Positions 1-7,327 of a DNA stretch of 36,227 nt are shown here, one piece after another. Made by a program: the position numbers and the translations under genes. The stretch lies in assembly GCA_017380615.1 (NCBI GenBank), contig JAFODQ010000066.1:1-36227 (forward strand). Reading direction: 5' to 3'. Origin of the DNA: Clostridia bacterium. GTDB taxonomy: Bacteria > Bacillota > Clostridia > Oscillospirales > Acutalibacteraceae. The notes under the pieces are model-generated. The model did not search any database, had not been told where the DNA came from, and was given only the letters and a program-made list of their open reading frames with translations. Numbering within the stretch: position 1 is the stretch's first letter; each line of letters begins with the position of its first letter.

Positions 1-56
1 CCTAATTCTAATATTTCTTTTTCATACTGTTTGATATGTCTGTATTCTCTGGGCAT
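1..56 (-). CDS. Transposase N-terminus (IS3 OrfA-like), partial
   Basis: Only the first 18 residues are visible, beginning MPREYRHIKQYEKEILEL. I recognise this as the start of a short helix-turn-helix protein common in clostridial IS3-type elements, where it would bind the element ends. The ATG at 56 has an AGGAGG site at optimal distance (complement of 64-69). The gene runs off the left edge. The family call rests on memory of similar N-termini and on the inverted repeat in front of it, so the exact IS family is uncertain. Confidence 0.5.
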   Translation of the reverse strand, partial: MPREYRHIKQYEKEILEL

Positions 57-62
57 AACAAA

Positions 63-100
63 ACCTCCTATAGTAGTTTCTTAATTCTACCATAGGAGGT
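63..100. repeat. Inverted repeat covering the transposase RBS
   Basis: Arms at 63-76 and 87-100 are complementary over 14 bp with one mismatch, loop 77-86. The left arm contains the AGGAGG site of the transposase on the minus strand. RNA entering from the upstream membrane-protein genes would fold and hide this site, a known way for IS elements to limit expression by read-through. Read on the plus strand the hairpin is followed by CTCTTTTTT, so it may also act as a terminator out of the element. Confidence 0.6.
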
Positions 101-161
101 CTCTTTTTTCTATTGTCCGTTTTTACTGGACTTGTTCAAAAATGCAACAGGTCTTTTGGTT

Positions 162-851
162 TTAGTTTTTCTCCTTTTTGTCAAGGAAGCCAACCTTATA
201 CATAATGAATGCGAATAAAACTGAAGAAATGATACCTGGGAAAATCAATGTTGAAGCACCGATTGTTGGCACAATCACAAGGATAAGGAGCATAAAGAGG
301 AGTGGTGCAAAGGAGATTTTCCAATGCTTGATGAAGTATCCTGCTCCCAATGCACCAAAGAGGGCGGGAATAACCTGCTTGAAGGCAGGCATAAGAAGCT
401 TGCTTGTGGTGAATTCCTCAAGAAATGGTGCGAAAGCAAGCACACCGATTGCAAGAATAATAGTTGTTACAATTGAAGATGTTGCAATGGCAATTGTTGA
501 AATAACCTCGCCTTCCTCTGAGTTGGATTTGACCTTTGCACTTTCCATTGCACTGATAGCGCAAGGGAGCTTAAGGTTTACAATGTTACCTGTAACGAAT
601 GAAAGGTATGTACCACCTGCACCGAGCATTGGTGTGTAGAACATAACCTCAACAACAGCCATTGCCCAATAAAGAGGAATAACCTTGAGAAGACCCTGGA
701 GAACAAAGGTGATTGGTGGAAATGCATCAAGATAAATACATATTGCAAGAGGGAACATAAGCAGCACTGCGAGAGCTGAGATTGTTGACACTCTGCCCCA
801 GCTGTGAACTCTGTCATAGTATGTTTTAGGAGCTTTGTTTTTCTTTGACAT
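162..851 (-). CDS. Membrane protein, partner of DUF5058 protein
   Basis: A 229-residue hydrophobic protein with about six membrane segments and a basic, lysine-rich C-terminus. It contains a conserved-looking stretch, LGAGGTYLSFVTGN (about 82-95), followed by a polar loop rich in Ser and Glu. I chose the ATG at 851 because GGAGGGG lies 6 bases before it; the longer frame from 866 would begin inside that site. The site itself lies in the last codons of the preceding DUF5058 gene, so the two are translationally coupled. In other Firmicutes I recall this pair as neighbours. A two-subunit transporter is plausible but the substrate is unknown. No terminator is seen between this gene and the IS. 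Confidence 0.6.
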   Translation of the reverse strand: MSKKNKAPKTYYDRVHSWGRVSTISALAVLLMFPLAICIYLDAFPPITFVLQGLLKVIPLYWAMAVVEVMFYTPMLGAGGTYLSFVTGNIVNLKLPCAISAMESAKVKSNSEEGEVISTIAIATSSIVTTIILAIGVLAFAPFLEEFTTSKLLMPAFKQVIPALFGALGAGYFIKHWKISFAPLLFMLLILVIVPTIGASTLIFPGIISSVLFAFIMYKVGFLDKKEKN

Positions 852-853
852 AA

Positions 854-1684
854 TTAACCCCTCCATTCAATCAGTGCAAAATCAGGTGCAACATTGTACA
901 CGAGAACTGCAACACCCATAGCTGCAACCATGCCTATGGGCATAACAAACGGCTCAAGCCATGTGAGTTTGAATTTTTTTGCGATTGCCTCAAGCACAGC
1001 AGAAACGATGATGGCTGTTGCAAGAGTGAGCACGGAAAGTGTGCCTGCACCATCAAGGGGGATATCATCCTTGCCCTTGCCGAGAATTGAGTTTGTAACA
1101 AATGCACCGATAAGACCGATGAAGAGTGCAGGAGTAACATAATCAATGAAGCCTGCAATGCCTCTCTTCTTTTTGCCCTCTGTTACAGGAGCAGCTTCTT
1201 CGTTTTCTGCTTTTTCCTCAGCCTTTTTGCCTGCATTAAGGAGTTTTTTGTGAAGTGGCTTTGCAACAAAGGGGAGAAGAACAAGCGGGAAGCAGATACC
1301 GATAGTCATAACCCATGCAACGCCTGCGAAAACTTCCTTGTCCTTGATTGCTTCTGTAATACCTGTTGTGATTCCGAATGCGTTGATTGCTTCTGATGCG
1401 GCAACTGTTTCGTATGTAATGTTGCCGAGCACGGAAAGACGCACCCAAGGAATAACAAGACCCAAAGCGGGTGCAAGTGCAATAACTGTTGCAAGAACTG
1501 AAAGTGCAGAAGGTATTGTGAACAAAGCGCTTGATGTGATTGCGTTTTTAAGCTTCTTTGTGTCTAAGCCCAGCTCTTTGCCGTGCTTCCAGGATTTGAT
1601 GAGGAAGAACAGTGACTGTGCAAGAACAAAGAGGAGAACAGCGGCTGCAATGAGATACAAGCCGGTGTCATTTCTGAAATCCAT
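854..1684 (-). CDS. DUF5058 family membrane protein
   Basis: A 276-residue protein with roughly seven hydrophobic segments, starting MDFRNDTGLYLIAAAVLLF. The motif RLSVLGNITYETVAASEA (about 82-99) and the LKNAITSSALFTIPSALSV stretch (about 45-63) match my memory of the DUF5058 family. A charged segment rich in Lys and Glu (about 145-175) separates two hydrophobic halves. It ends at 854 with its stop codon just past the RBS of the following membrane protein, so the two form an operon. Function is unknown; paired integral membrane proteins suggest a transporter. The RBS is weak, with a purine-rich AAAGTAGTGA stretch about 4 bases before the ATG. Confidence 0.7.
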   Translation of the reverse strand: MDFRNDTGLYLIAAAVLLFVLAQSLFFLIKSWKHGKELGLDTKKLKNAITSSALFTIPSALSVLATVIALAPALGLVIPWVRLSVLGNITYETVAASEAINAFGITTGITEAIKDKEVFAGVAWVMTIGICFPLVLLPFVAKPLHKKLLNAGKKAEEKAENEEAAPVTEGKKKRGIAGFIDYVTPALFIGLIGAFVTNSILGKGKDDIPLDGAGTLSVLTLATAIIVSAVLEAIAKKFKLTWLEPFVMPIGMVAAMGVAVLVYNVAPDFALIEWRG

Positions 1685-1739
1685 AGTATCACTACTTTCT
1701 TTTATAATAATGAAATTATAAGTAATTTTTTATTCTATG

Positions 1740-2210
1740 TCAATAAGAAGAGAGGTATTTGTTAAAACATATAATGCCATTTGGGGTAATATCAATAACC
1801 CCATATTGACCATATTTCATTGTTCCGGGATTGAAAATATATAGCCCGTCCTCATATGTGGAGAGTGCCTCGTGTGTGTGACCGTACAGGACAATGTCGC
1901 ATCCCTCCTTGCGAGCCAGGTGCTTTAATTCCTCAATACCATATTTCACATGCTCGCAGTGGCCATGGGTGGCGTAAATTTTTTTGTTTTCAAGGGTACG
2001 GATGTCCTTGAAGGGAAGGTCACAATACATATCGCAATTTCCTCTCACTCCGATAAAAGCCTTGGAGCCTGCATGGATGCTTTGTGCATCCTCGTAATCT
2101 CTTACTCCGTCACCGAGAAAATAAACAACCTCCGCAGACGGCTCATTGTCAATGGCTTCAACCACATTTGACCACCTTCCGTGAGAATCTGATATAACAA
2201 TTATCCTCAA
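1740..2210 (-). CDS. YfcE/MJ0936-type metallophosphoesterase
   Basis: A 156-residue calcineurin-like phosphoesterase of the YfcE family, which hydrolyses phosphodiesters with two divalent metals; the natural substrate is usually unknown. All metal-site motifs are present: DSHG (8-11), FLGDG (about 32-36), GNCD (about 57-60), THGH (about 81-84) and GHTH (about 110-113). Length is normal for the family. The start is a TTG at 2210, preceded by GGGGTGAT at good distance. An out-of-frame ATG lies 4 bases upstream and leads to a short dead frame, which may lower expression. The gene is divergent from the three small genes at 2275-3243, with only about 64 bp between them. Confidence 0.85.
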   Translation of the reverse strand: MRIIVISDSHGRWSNVVEAIDNEPSAEVVYFLGDGVRDYEDAQSIHAGSKAFIGVRGNCDMYCDLPFKDIRTLENKKIYATHGHCEHVKYGIEELKHLARKEGCDIVLYGHTHEALSTYEDGLYIFNPGTMKYGQYGVIDITPNGIICFNKYLSSY

Positions 2211-2274
2211 GCATAATCACCCCGGTAAAAATATATACTTTACTACATTATATATTTTAAGGTGTGTGATTTCA

Positions 2275-2517
2275 ATGAATAATGGCAAAAAAGGAAATAT
2301 AGATGTAAATGAGCTTTTCAAAAAAATAAATAAAAGCACTGATTCACCCACATCCCAGGGAGATGTGAATGATTTTATTGATGAAAACTTGTCAGAAGCA
2401 CAGGCGAAGGCTGTCAGGGAGCTTCTTGCAGATGAGGAAAAAACAAAAGCAATTTTAAACAGCGATGCAGCAAAATCATTGTTTAAAAAGTTCTTCGGGG
2501 GTCAGGGGAATGGCTGA
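2275..2517 (+). CDS. Small conserved-type hypothetical protein (80 aa)
   Basis: An 80-residue, charged, helix-rich protein without signal peptide or membrane segment. I chose the ATG at 2275 (MNNGKKGNID) with AAGGTGTG about 9 bases upstream, rather than the GTG at 2266. The central part has a regular pattern of Ala, Leu and Glu, and the C-terminus ends in FKKFFGGQGNG. Its stop codon overlaps the start of the next gene. I recall similar small proteins in clostridial genomes in threes, always unannotated. No function can be assigned. Confidence 0.6.
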   Translation: MNNGKKGNIDVNELFKKINKSTDSPTSQGDVNDFIDENLSEAQAKAVRELLADEEKTKAILNSDAAKSLFKKFFGGQGNG

Positions 2518-2875
2518 TTTTGATATTGGCTCAATCCTCAGCTCTCTTTCTCCCGAGGATATGGAAAATATAAAGAAGGTGGCAGAGGGCTTTATGGGAA
2601 ATTCGGGGCAGCCCCAAAAAGCTGAGCCTCAAAAGCAGAGTGGTAATGTGCCACCATTTCCTGATTTGTCGGGCCTTGGTATGCCTGATTTGTCGCAGCT
2701 GACAGCCCTTGTGCCCATAATGCAGGCGTTCAATCAGCCCGATGAAAGGCTGGAGTTTATAAATGCCCTGAAGCCGCTGCTGTCTCAGGAAAAGAGAAGG
2801 AAAGCAGATGAGGCTATGAAGCTTGTAAGACTTGCTTCTGTGCTTCCTTTGCTTCGCGAAAGGGGGATTATGTAG
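2510..2875 (+). CDS. Hypothetical protein (121 aa), middle gene of coupled trio
   Basis: Begins at the ATG at 2510, which overlaps the previous gene's stop by 8 bases (ATGGCTGA) and has a GGGGGTCAGGGG purine-rich site just before it. The longer frame from 2465 lies inside the previous gene and is not used. The protein starts MADFDIGSILSSLSPEDMEN, has a Pro- and Gln-rich linker (about 35-60), then a helical C-terminal half with many Leu and Lys (LKPLLSQEKRRKADEAMKL). The ILSSLSPEDMENIK motif recurs in my memory of uncharacterised Clostridia proteins. Cytoplasmic; function unknown. Confidence 0.6.
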   Translation: MADFDIGSILSSLSPEDMENIKKVAEGFMGNSGQPQKAEPQKQSGNVPPFPDLSGLGMPDLSQLTALVPIMQAFNQPDERLEFINALKPLLSQEKRRKADEAMKLVRLASVLPLLRERGIM

Positions 2876-3243
2876 TGGCAGATTACACCTATCAGGAGCT
2901 AATAAGAATGCAGAATGATGCAGTAAGACGGGCGCAGGAGATGGAGCGAAGGGCACAGCATACAGCAGGGCTTTCCGAAGAAAAAACAACTCAAAAGGAG
3001 TCTGTGCCACCACATGAGCCAAAGCACATCCCTATGCCTGAGGGCTATCTACGGCGCCCGGGGGAGGGTGGTGAGAAGGATAGTGGCAATCATAATTCAA
3101 CCGATTTTGAAAAAATCAAAAAGGGCTTCAGTGATTTAGCCATGGATAGTGACAGTGCTTTGCTGTTGTCGCTTATAATGCTTCTCACCCAGGAGGGTGC
3201 AGACGAAATGCTTGTTATGGCACTCATTTATATGCTTACATAG
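2875..3243 (+). CDS. Hypothetical protein (122 aa) with hydrophobic C-terminal repeat
   Basis: Starts with GTG at 2875, sharing one base with the stop of the previous gene (TAGTG), so translation is coupled. The N-terminal third is a charged helix (YQELIRMQNDAVRRAQEMER), the middle is Pro/Gly-rich and probably disordered, and the last 35 residues form two short leucine/methionine-rich stretches, LLLSLIMLLTQEG and MLVMALIYMLT. This two-hairpin hydrophobic tail is a pattern I recall from small Clostridia proteins of unknown role. The last bases overlap the convergent gene at 3236-4072 by 8 bp. Confidence 0.6.
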   Translation: MADYTYQELIRMQNDAVRRAQEMERRAQHTAGLSEEKTTQKESVPPHEPKHIPMPEGYLRRPGEGGEKDSGNHNSTDFEKIKKGFSDLAMDSDSALLLSLIMLLTQEGADEMLVMALIYMLT

Positions 3244-4072
3244 AAATTCCAATGATGTTTACAGCAAATCGGCTGCGAGGGCATCTTCCTTGTTGCAAAG
3301 CCTCTGAAGCAAAAATTGCATTCTCAAGCTTAATGTATGGGATAACATAAACAGCGGGGATAATCACCACACAGCTGAGAAGCCATCCGAAAAGAGAAGC
3401 CGTGAGAGTGAATTTTTCCGTAAGAAAAGCATCTGTGTAAAGGATGCTTTTCTTTATTACTGAATTAATGCTTGTTTTCATGTTATTGCAAAGAAGATAG
3501 GGTGCAGCAGTGTATCTTGAGGTGCACACAAAAAATACGCAAAGTGATATATAAAGAATGAACAGAAAAATAAACATCAGGGTGCTTTCCATAATCTTTA
3601 TAGCCCCAAACATTTCTGTGAAATTCTGCGCTGTGAAATAAAGAATGACACAAGGCAAAAGAAAATAGACAAGCCACATAATACGCAGAGTGTTCAATTT
3701 CACGAAAAGACACATTGCCTTAAAGGAATCAGAAGGCTTAAGATATCTGAACAAATGCTTTACTGAGCCTGTGCCACCATGAATTCTTACGGAATAAATG
3801 TAGCTTTCACCAAGGCGCACGCCACTTGTAAGCATCAAAACAATAAACACCAGAATACACGATAAAAGGGATGCTGTCACATAAACGGCAATAGGCGGAT
3901 ATTGACTTGTGAGACTTGCTATGATGTCCTTTTTGTATATGTGGCTTAATAAAATTGCTGTGCCTGTCACGGCACCATATCTCAAAATAAAGGAAAGGGC
4001 TGAAATAAGGAATAACCTTGCACAGTTTCCCACAAGCAGTGCCTTCCCTTCAAGACGGATTCGGCTATTCAT
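3236..4072 (-). CDS. Polytopic membrane protein of unknown function
   Basis: A 278-residue protein with about five or six membrane segments (around 17-41, 62-84, 130-150, 160-182 and 222-245). It starts at the ATG at 4072, with GAGGTG 6 bases before it. The arrangement resembles DUF975-type or glycerophosphoryl-diester-linked membrane domains only in a general way, and no motif allows a firm call. Its 3' end overlaps the convergent small-gene trio. The upstream terminator of the HAD-PHP gene lies immediately before its RBS, so it is probably expressed from its own weak promoter or by read-through. Confidence 0.6.
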   Translation of the reverse strand: MNSRIRLEGKALLVGNCARLFLISALSFILRYGAVTGTAILLSHIYKKDIIASLTSQYPPIAVYVTASLLSCILVFIVLMLTSGVRLGESYIYSVRIHGGTGSVKHLFRYLKPSDSFKAMCLFVKLNTLRIMWLVYFLLPCVILYFTAQNFTEMFGAIKIMESTLMFIFLFILYISLCVFFVCTSRYTAAPYLLCNNMKTSINSVIKKSILYTDAFLTEKFTLTASLFGWLLSCVVIIPAVYVIPYIKLENAIFASEALQQGRCPRSRFAVNIIGISM

Positions 4073-4089
4073 GTTTTCACCTCAAAAAA

Positions 4090-4116
4090 ATAAATCCGAG
4101 AAGCTCTCGGATTTAT
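4090..4116 (-). terminator. Rho-independent terminator of the HAD-PHP gene
   Basis: A perfect 12-bp stem (4090-4101 with 4105-4116, loop of 3). On the minus strand it is followed by a run of seven T. It stands between the HAD-PHP stop codon (4124) and the RBS of the downstream membrane-protein gene. Confidence 0.85.
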
Positions 4117-4123
4117 CTTTTGC

Positions 4124-5605
4124 TTATTGCTTGTCTTTTATTCTTTTAAGGTTTTCATATATGAAATATGGTATTCTGAGATTGCCTGTGCCCACACCGA
4201 TTTCGATGTGTGGCTTCATTGCGGCGTGAAAATCCGAGCCACCTGAAAGTGCAAGATTGAGCTTGTCTGCAAGTGCTCTGTATTGTGCAATGTGAGTGGG
4301 TGTATATTCTGTGTAATATCCCTCTATGCCCACAAGGCCTGCAGCCTTCAGTTTTATGAGCAGGGCCTCAAGCTGATCCAAATCAAATTTTGTCTGGTGA
4401 AGGTGAGCAAGGAAGGGGAGACCACCCGCTTCACGGATGGCAATAACAGCCTCACGGGCAGTAAGCTCTGTTTTCTTTGAATAGGCAGGCTTTCCCATGC
4501 CGATGTATTTTTCAAAGCATTCTGCCACGCTCTCACAGTAGCCCTTGTTTACCATCAGCTTTGCAATGTGTGCCCTGCCGAGAAAATCTCCTCCTCCAAG
4601 GGCTAACGCTTCATCATATGTTATCCTGAAGCCTAGCTTTTGAAGCTTTGTGCAGATATCCTCCATACGGTGCTTTCTGTTACTGCGCAGCTTCTGTATG
4701 GTGTTTTGCAGATATTCGTTTTGTGGGTCTATGAAAAGACCAATGATGTGTGTTTCCGTTTCCTCTGCGGCAGAAAACTCAATGCCCGGAATAAATTCAA
4801 TATCAAGGTCTTTTGCTGCTTCAAGAGCTTCGCTGATTCCGTCAACACTGTCGTGGTCGGTCAGCGCAAAGGCATTCAGCCCCATTTGATGGGCGTGGTG
4901 TACAAGCTCCGAGGGGGTCATTGTGCCATCGGATTTTGTTGAGTGGGTGTGAAAATCCACACAGCGCTCATCGTTAATGTAATGCTCAACCTCCTTAAGA
5001 CTGTCAACTACAAAGGCATTGTGCTCCTCAAGAAGTCTGCGGCCCTGGTGACCGTAGGCAACCAGAATGCAATCAATCCCGAGGGCGTTTGCAGTCTCTC
5101 TGTCGTGAAGGGTGTCACCAATGAAGATGCATTCATTCGGGTTAAGCTTAAGAGAATTGAAAAGCTCAAGTGCTCTTTGTGTTTTGCTCTCTGCAAGTGT
5201 GTTTTCTGCACCGATTATAACATCCACACAATCGACAATGCCAAATTTATTGATAAGCTCCTGAGCCTCGCTCAATATATTTGCTGTAACTATGTATTGC
5301 TTTGCCCCCTGCTCCTTCAAAGAGTGCATAAGCTCGTATGCACCCTCTGCAAGGTGGGTTTCATCAGCTCTTTTTGCATAATCAATGTGATAATCACGTG
5401 AGATTTCGTCAAAATCAAGCTCCTCGGGAGGGAGAATGTGTCTGTAAAAACCGATTATGGGAGTTTCAACATAGTTATAGTAATCCTCAAGTGTGATGTG
5501 AGCACGGTGCTTCCTGTCAAGTAAATCGTTAACACAGCCCAGTGCAGTTTTAACATCATCTATAATTGTGCCGTTGAAATCCCAGAAAATGTGCTTATAT
5601 CTCAT
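4124..5605 (-). CDS. HAD phosphatase-PHP phosphoesterase fusion
   Basis: A 493-residue protein joining two phosphate-hydrolysing domains. Residues 1-210 are a HAD-superfamily hydrolase: motif I WDFNGT (nucleophile Asp9, Asn11 where Asp is usual), motif II Thr107, motif III Lys141 and motif IV GDTLHD (164-168), with a helical cap in between. Residues 215-493 are a PHP domain of the TrpH/YciV (RNase AM, nucleoside 3',5'-bisphosphate phosphatase) type: DFHTHS (217-222), LTDHD (248-252), GIEFSA (274-279), a late FLAHLHQ motif and SGGSDFHA near the end. The start at 5605 has AGGAGA 5 bases upstream; the longer frame adds residues without an RBS. Related enzymes act on pAp, short RNAs or phosphoesters; the combined substrate is unknown. 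It has its own terminator. Confidence 0.85.
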   Translation of the reverse strand: MRYKHIFWDFNGTIIDDVKTALGCVNDLLDRKHRAHITLEDYYNYVETPIIGFYRHILPPEELDFDEISRDYHIDYAKRADETHLAEGAYELMHSLKEQGAKQYIVTANILSEAQELINKFGIVDCVDVIIGAENTLAESKTQRALELFNSLKLNPNECIFIGDTLHDRETANALGIDCILVAYGHQGRRLLEEHNAFVVDSLKEVEHYINDERCVDFHTHSTKSDGTMTPSELVHHAHQMGLNAFALTDHDSVDGISEALEAAKDLDIEFIPGIEFSAAEETETHIIGLFIDPQNEYLQNTIQKLRSNRKHRMEDICTKLQKLGFRITYDEALALGGGDFLGRAHIAKLMVNKGYCESVAECFEKYIGMGKPAYSKKTELTAREAVIAIREAGGLPFLAHLHQTKFDLDQLEALLIKLKAAGLVGIEGYYTEYTPTHIAQYRALADKLNLALSGGSDFHAAMKPHIEIGVGTGNLRIPYFIYENLKRIKDKQ

Positions 5606-5662
5606 AATCTTCTCCTGATAAGTTATGAACATATTTTATCACATCTGAAACAAAAATACAAA

Positions 5663-5929
5663 TTAAAATAATGTTCTTATAGCAAGACCGAAAATGAGAC
5701 CTGCAATAAAGAAGCAACCGGAAAGCACAGCATCCCTTGCCCTGATTTTAAATTGACGCTTCTGACGGGGCGGGATGCCTGCCACATCAATTTCTTTTTT
5801 TGCACTTTCTCTCAATTTGCCTTCGGACATTCCGCTGTATTCAGGCCTTACAAAGAAGATTGCCTTCTCGAAAAAGCTGTTTTGTGTTTCGTTGATTTCG
5901 AGCACCTGCTTGTTTACTCCTTTTATCAT
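5663..5929 (-). CDS. Small C-terminally anchored membrane protein (88 aa)
   Basis: Start at 5929 (MIKGVNKQVLEINETQNSFF) with GGAGTGG about 5 bases before it. Residues 1-60 are charged and soluble, with the conserved-looking FFVRPEYSGMSEGKL stretch, and residues about 64-86 form one hydrophobic helix (LSGCFFIAGLIFGLAIRTLF), so the bulk should face the cytoplasm with a tail anchor. I recall similar short proteins of unknown role in other Clostridia. The gene is 57 bp upstream of the HAD-PHP gene on the same strand and may share its transcript. Confidence 0.6.
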   Translation of the reverse strand: MIKGVNKQVLEINETQNSFFEKAIFFVRPEYSGMSEGKLRESAKKEIDVAGIPPRQKRQFKIRARDAVLSGCFFIAGLIFGLAIRTLF

Positions 5930-6502
5930 AAAACCACTCCTGTTTTCTCCGTTAAAATACAATAATAATATTGCTACAAATGAAGATTTTTATACACAGA
6001 TAAGTGATTCTGCCAAAAAACCATAAATGTGTTAAAAATCAATCAAAGATATGGAGGTTTTTAACAAATCGAATATTTGTTTTTTCTTTTTTGCAACATA
6101 AAATTTTGCCTTGTAGCAAAAATGACGAGTGAGAAATTATACAAAGAGTATAATTGACTTTTCGGTGAAAATTGTTCAAAACACTGTTCAAAATGTTTAC
6201 AAGTCCCCCTCCGAACAGGCTATAACAATGGGTTTTCGACATTTTCGATACAGTTTTTGACATTTTTCTTTTTTGAACATTTATATACCTTTTGTTGAAA
6301 AGTTTTCTGATTATACAAAATGGAGAGGCAAAAAATGGTAAAAAAATAAATGTTCGTTGTCAAAAATGAACAAATAAAAATGCACCAAAACAAACACAAA
6401 AAAACTGTTTAAAAAGCAGAAAAAACAAAAATTTCATGAAATTGGTTGACAAAAAAACTTTACTAAAAAAGACAGTTGTTGTATTATATTTTTGGTGATA
6501 CT
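5930..6502. other. Long AT-rich intergenic region
   Basis: About 570 bp with no convincing gene. It is very A/T-rich and contains several copies of short motifs related to GTTCAAAA, TTGAACA and TTTTGACATTTT (for example near 6172-6192 and 6236-6268). It holds the divergent promoters of the small membrane-anchored protein gene and ogg. A 74-codon frame on the minus strand (6039-6263) has no RBS and is not accepted. Confidence 0.5.
6459..6487 (+). promoter_or_regulatory. Possible promoter of ogg
   Basis: TTTACT (6459-6464) and TATTAT (6482-6487) are separated by 17 bp. The start codon at 6503 is very close, so the leader would be under 12 bases and begin at the RBS. A stray TTGACA at 6446-6451 has no partner at the right spacing. 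Confidence 0.4.
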
Positions 6503-7327
6503 ATGCATGTTGTTTTTAACGAAAAAGATACTATATTACAGGGCGTTGCTCACCTTGATGTTGCCCTCTCTCTTGATTGTGGTCAGGCATTCCGTTGGAA
6601 AAGGTGTGAGGACGGAGCCTTTCAGGGTGTTGCAATGGGAAAATTTCTTCGTATAACTCAGAAGGATGACACCGTGACACTTTATAATGTATCAAAAGAG
6701 GATTATGAAGCTGTGTGGAAGGTGTACTTCGATCTGGACAGAGATTATGAGAAAATTCTCTCATCATATACAGATGAAAGTCTTGTTAAAGCCTGCAGGG
6801 CGTTCCCCGGCATAAGAATTCTCAAGCAGGATGAGTGGGAGGCTATCTGCTCATTTATCATTTCTGCAAATAACAATATTCCGAGAATCAAGGGGATTAT
6901 TGAACGCCTGTGTGAGTGCTTTGGTGAGAAGCTGGAGAATGGCTATGCATTTCCCTCTGCAGAGGTTATTTCAAAGCTGACTGTGGAGGATTTGGCACCC
7001 ATCCGCTCAGGCTTCAGGGCAAAATACATTATTGATGCTGCACAGAAGCTTTCCTCAGGTGAGGTGGATATAGAAAAAATAAAGCATCTTCCTTTCAGCG
7101 AAGCCAAAGCAGAGCTTCTCAAAATCAAGGGAGTGGGGGAGAAGGTTGCCCAGTGCGTTCTTCTCTATGGCTTCGGAAGGCACGAGGCTTTTCCCGTTGA
7201 TGTGTGGGTGAAGAGGATTTTATCTGAGCTTTATCCCGAGGGATTTCCTGAAGAATATTATGAAACCCAGGGGATAGCACAACAATACTTATTTCACTGG
7301 CGCCGTTCTTCTGCTTTTTGCGAATAA
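6503..7327 (+). CDS. ogg: 8-oxoguanine DNA glycosylase (OGG1-like)
   Basis: A 274-residue DNA repair enzyme that removes 8-oxoguanine and cuts the backbone at the lesion. The N-terminal domain has CGQAFRWKR (26-34), typical of the OGG1 type. The helix-hairpin-helix-GPD core is LLKIKGVGEKVAQCVL (205-220) with catalytic Lys214 and Asp233 in PVDVWVKR. The start at 6503 has GGTGAT 3-4 bases upstream; the earlier frame start at 6476 would lie before the -10 box. The protein ends GIAQQYLFHW followed by eight residues unlike the family's usual ending, and the stop codon lies inside a dispersed repeat (7318-7370), so the last residues may come from repeat insertion. The core fold is complete. Confidence 0.88.
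   Translation: MHVVFNEKDTILQGVAHLDVALSLDCGQAFRWKRCEDGAFQGVAMGKFLRITQKDDTVTLYNVSKEDYEAVWKVYFDLDRDYEKILSSYTDESLVKACRAFPGIRILKQDEWEAICSFIISANNNIPRIKGIIERLCECFGEKLENGYAFPSAEVISKLTVEDLAPIRSGFRAKYIIDAAQKLSSGEVDIEKIKHLPFSEAKAELLKIKGVGEKVAQCVLLYGFGRHEAFPVDVWVKRILSELYPEGFPEEYYETQGIAQQYLFHWRRSSAFCE

Larger units (their letters stand above)
1..146 (-). mobile_element. End of an insertion sequence, cut by the window edge
   Basis: This stretch holds the 5' end of a transposase-like gene (start at 56), a strong RBS and a long inverted repeat around it, which is the usual layout of an IS left end. The outer boundary is not certain. The complement of 115-146 reads GTCCAGTAAAAACGGAC in its inner part, which resembles IS3-type termini of Clostridia, so the end is placed near 146, about 15 bases after the stop codon of the neighbouring membrane-protein gene. 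The other end and any target-site duplication lie outside the window. Confidence 0.5.

Noticed and set aside
5989..6000. TTATACACA as a DnaA box and possible origin near rsmG/noc
   Set aside because: Only one good box is present, no dnaA, dnaN or mnmG genes are in the window, and rsmG-noc lie about 9 kb away.
6039..6263. 74-codon minus-strand reading frame in the long spacer
   Set aside because: It has no ribosome binding site, poor composition (many Cys, His and Asn) and lies in repeat-like AT-rich DNA.
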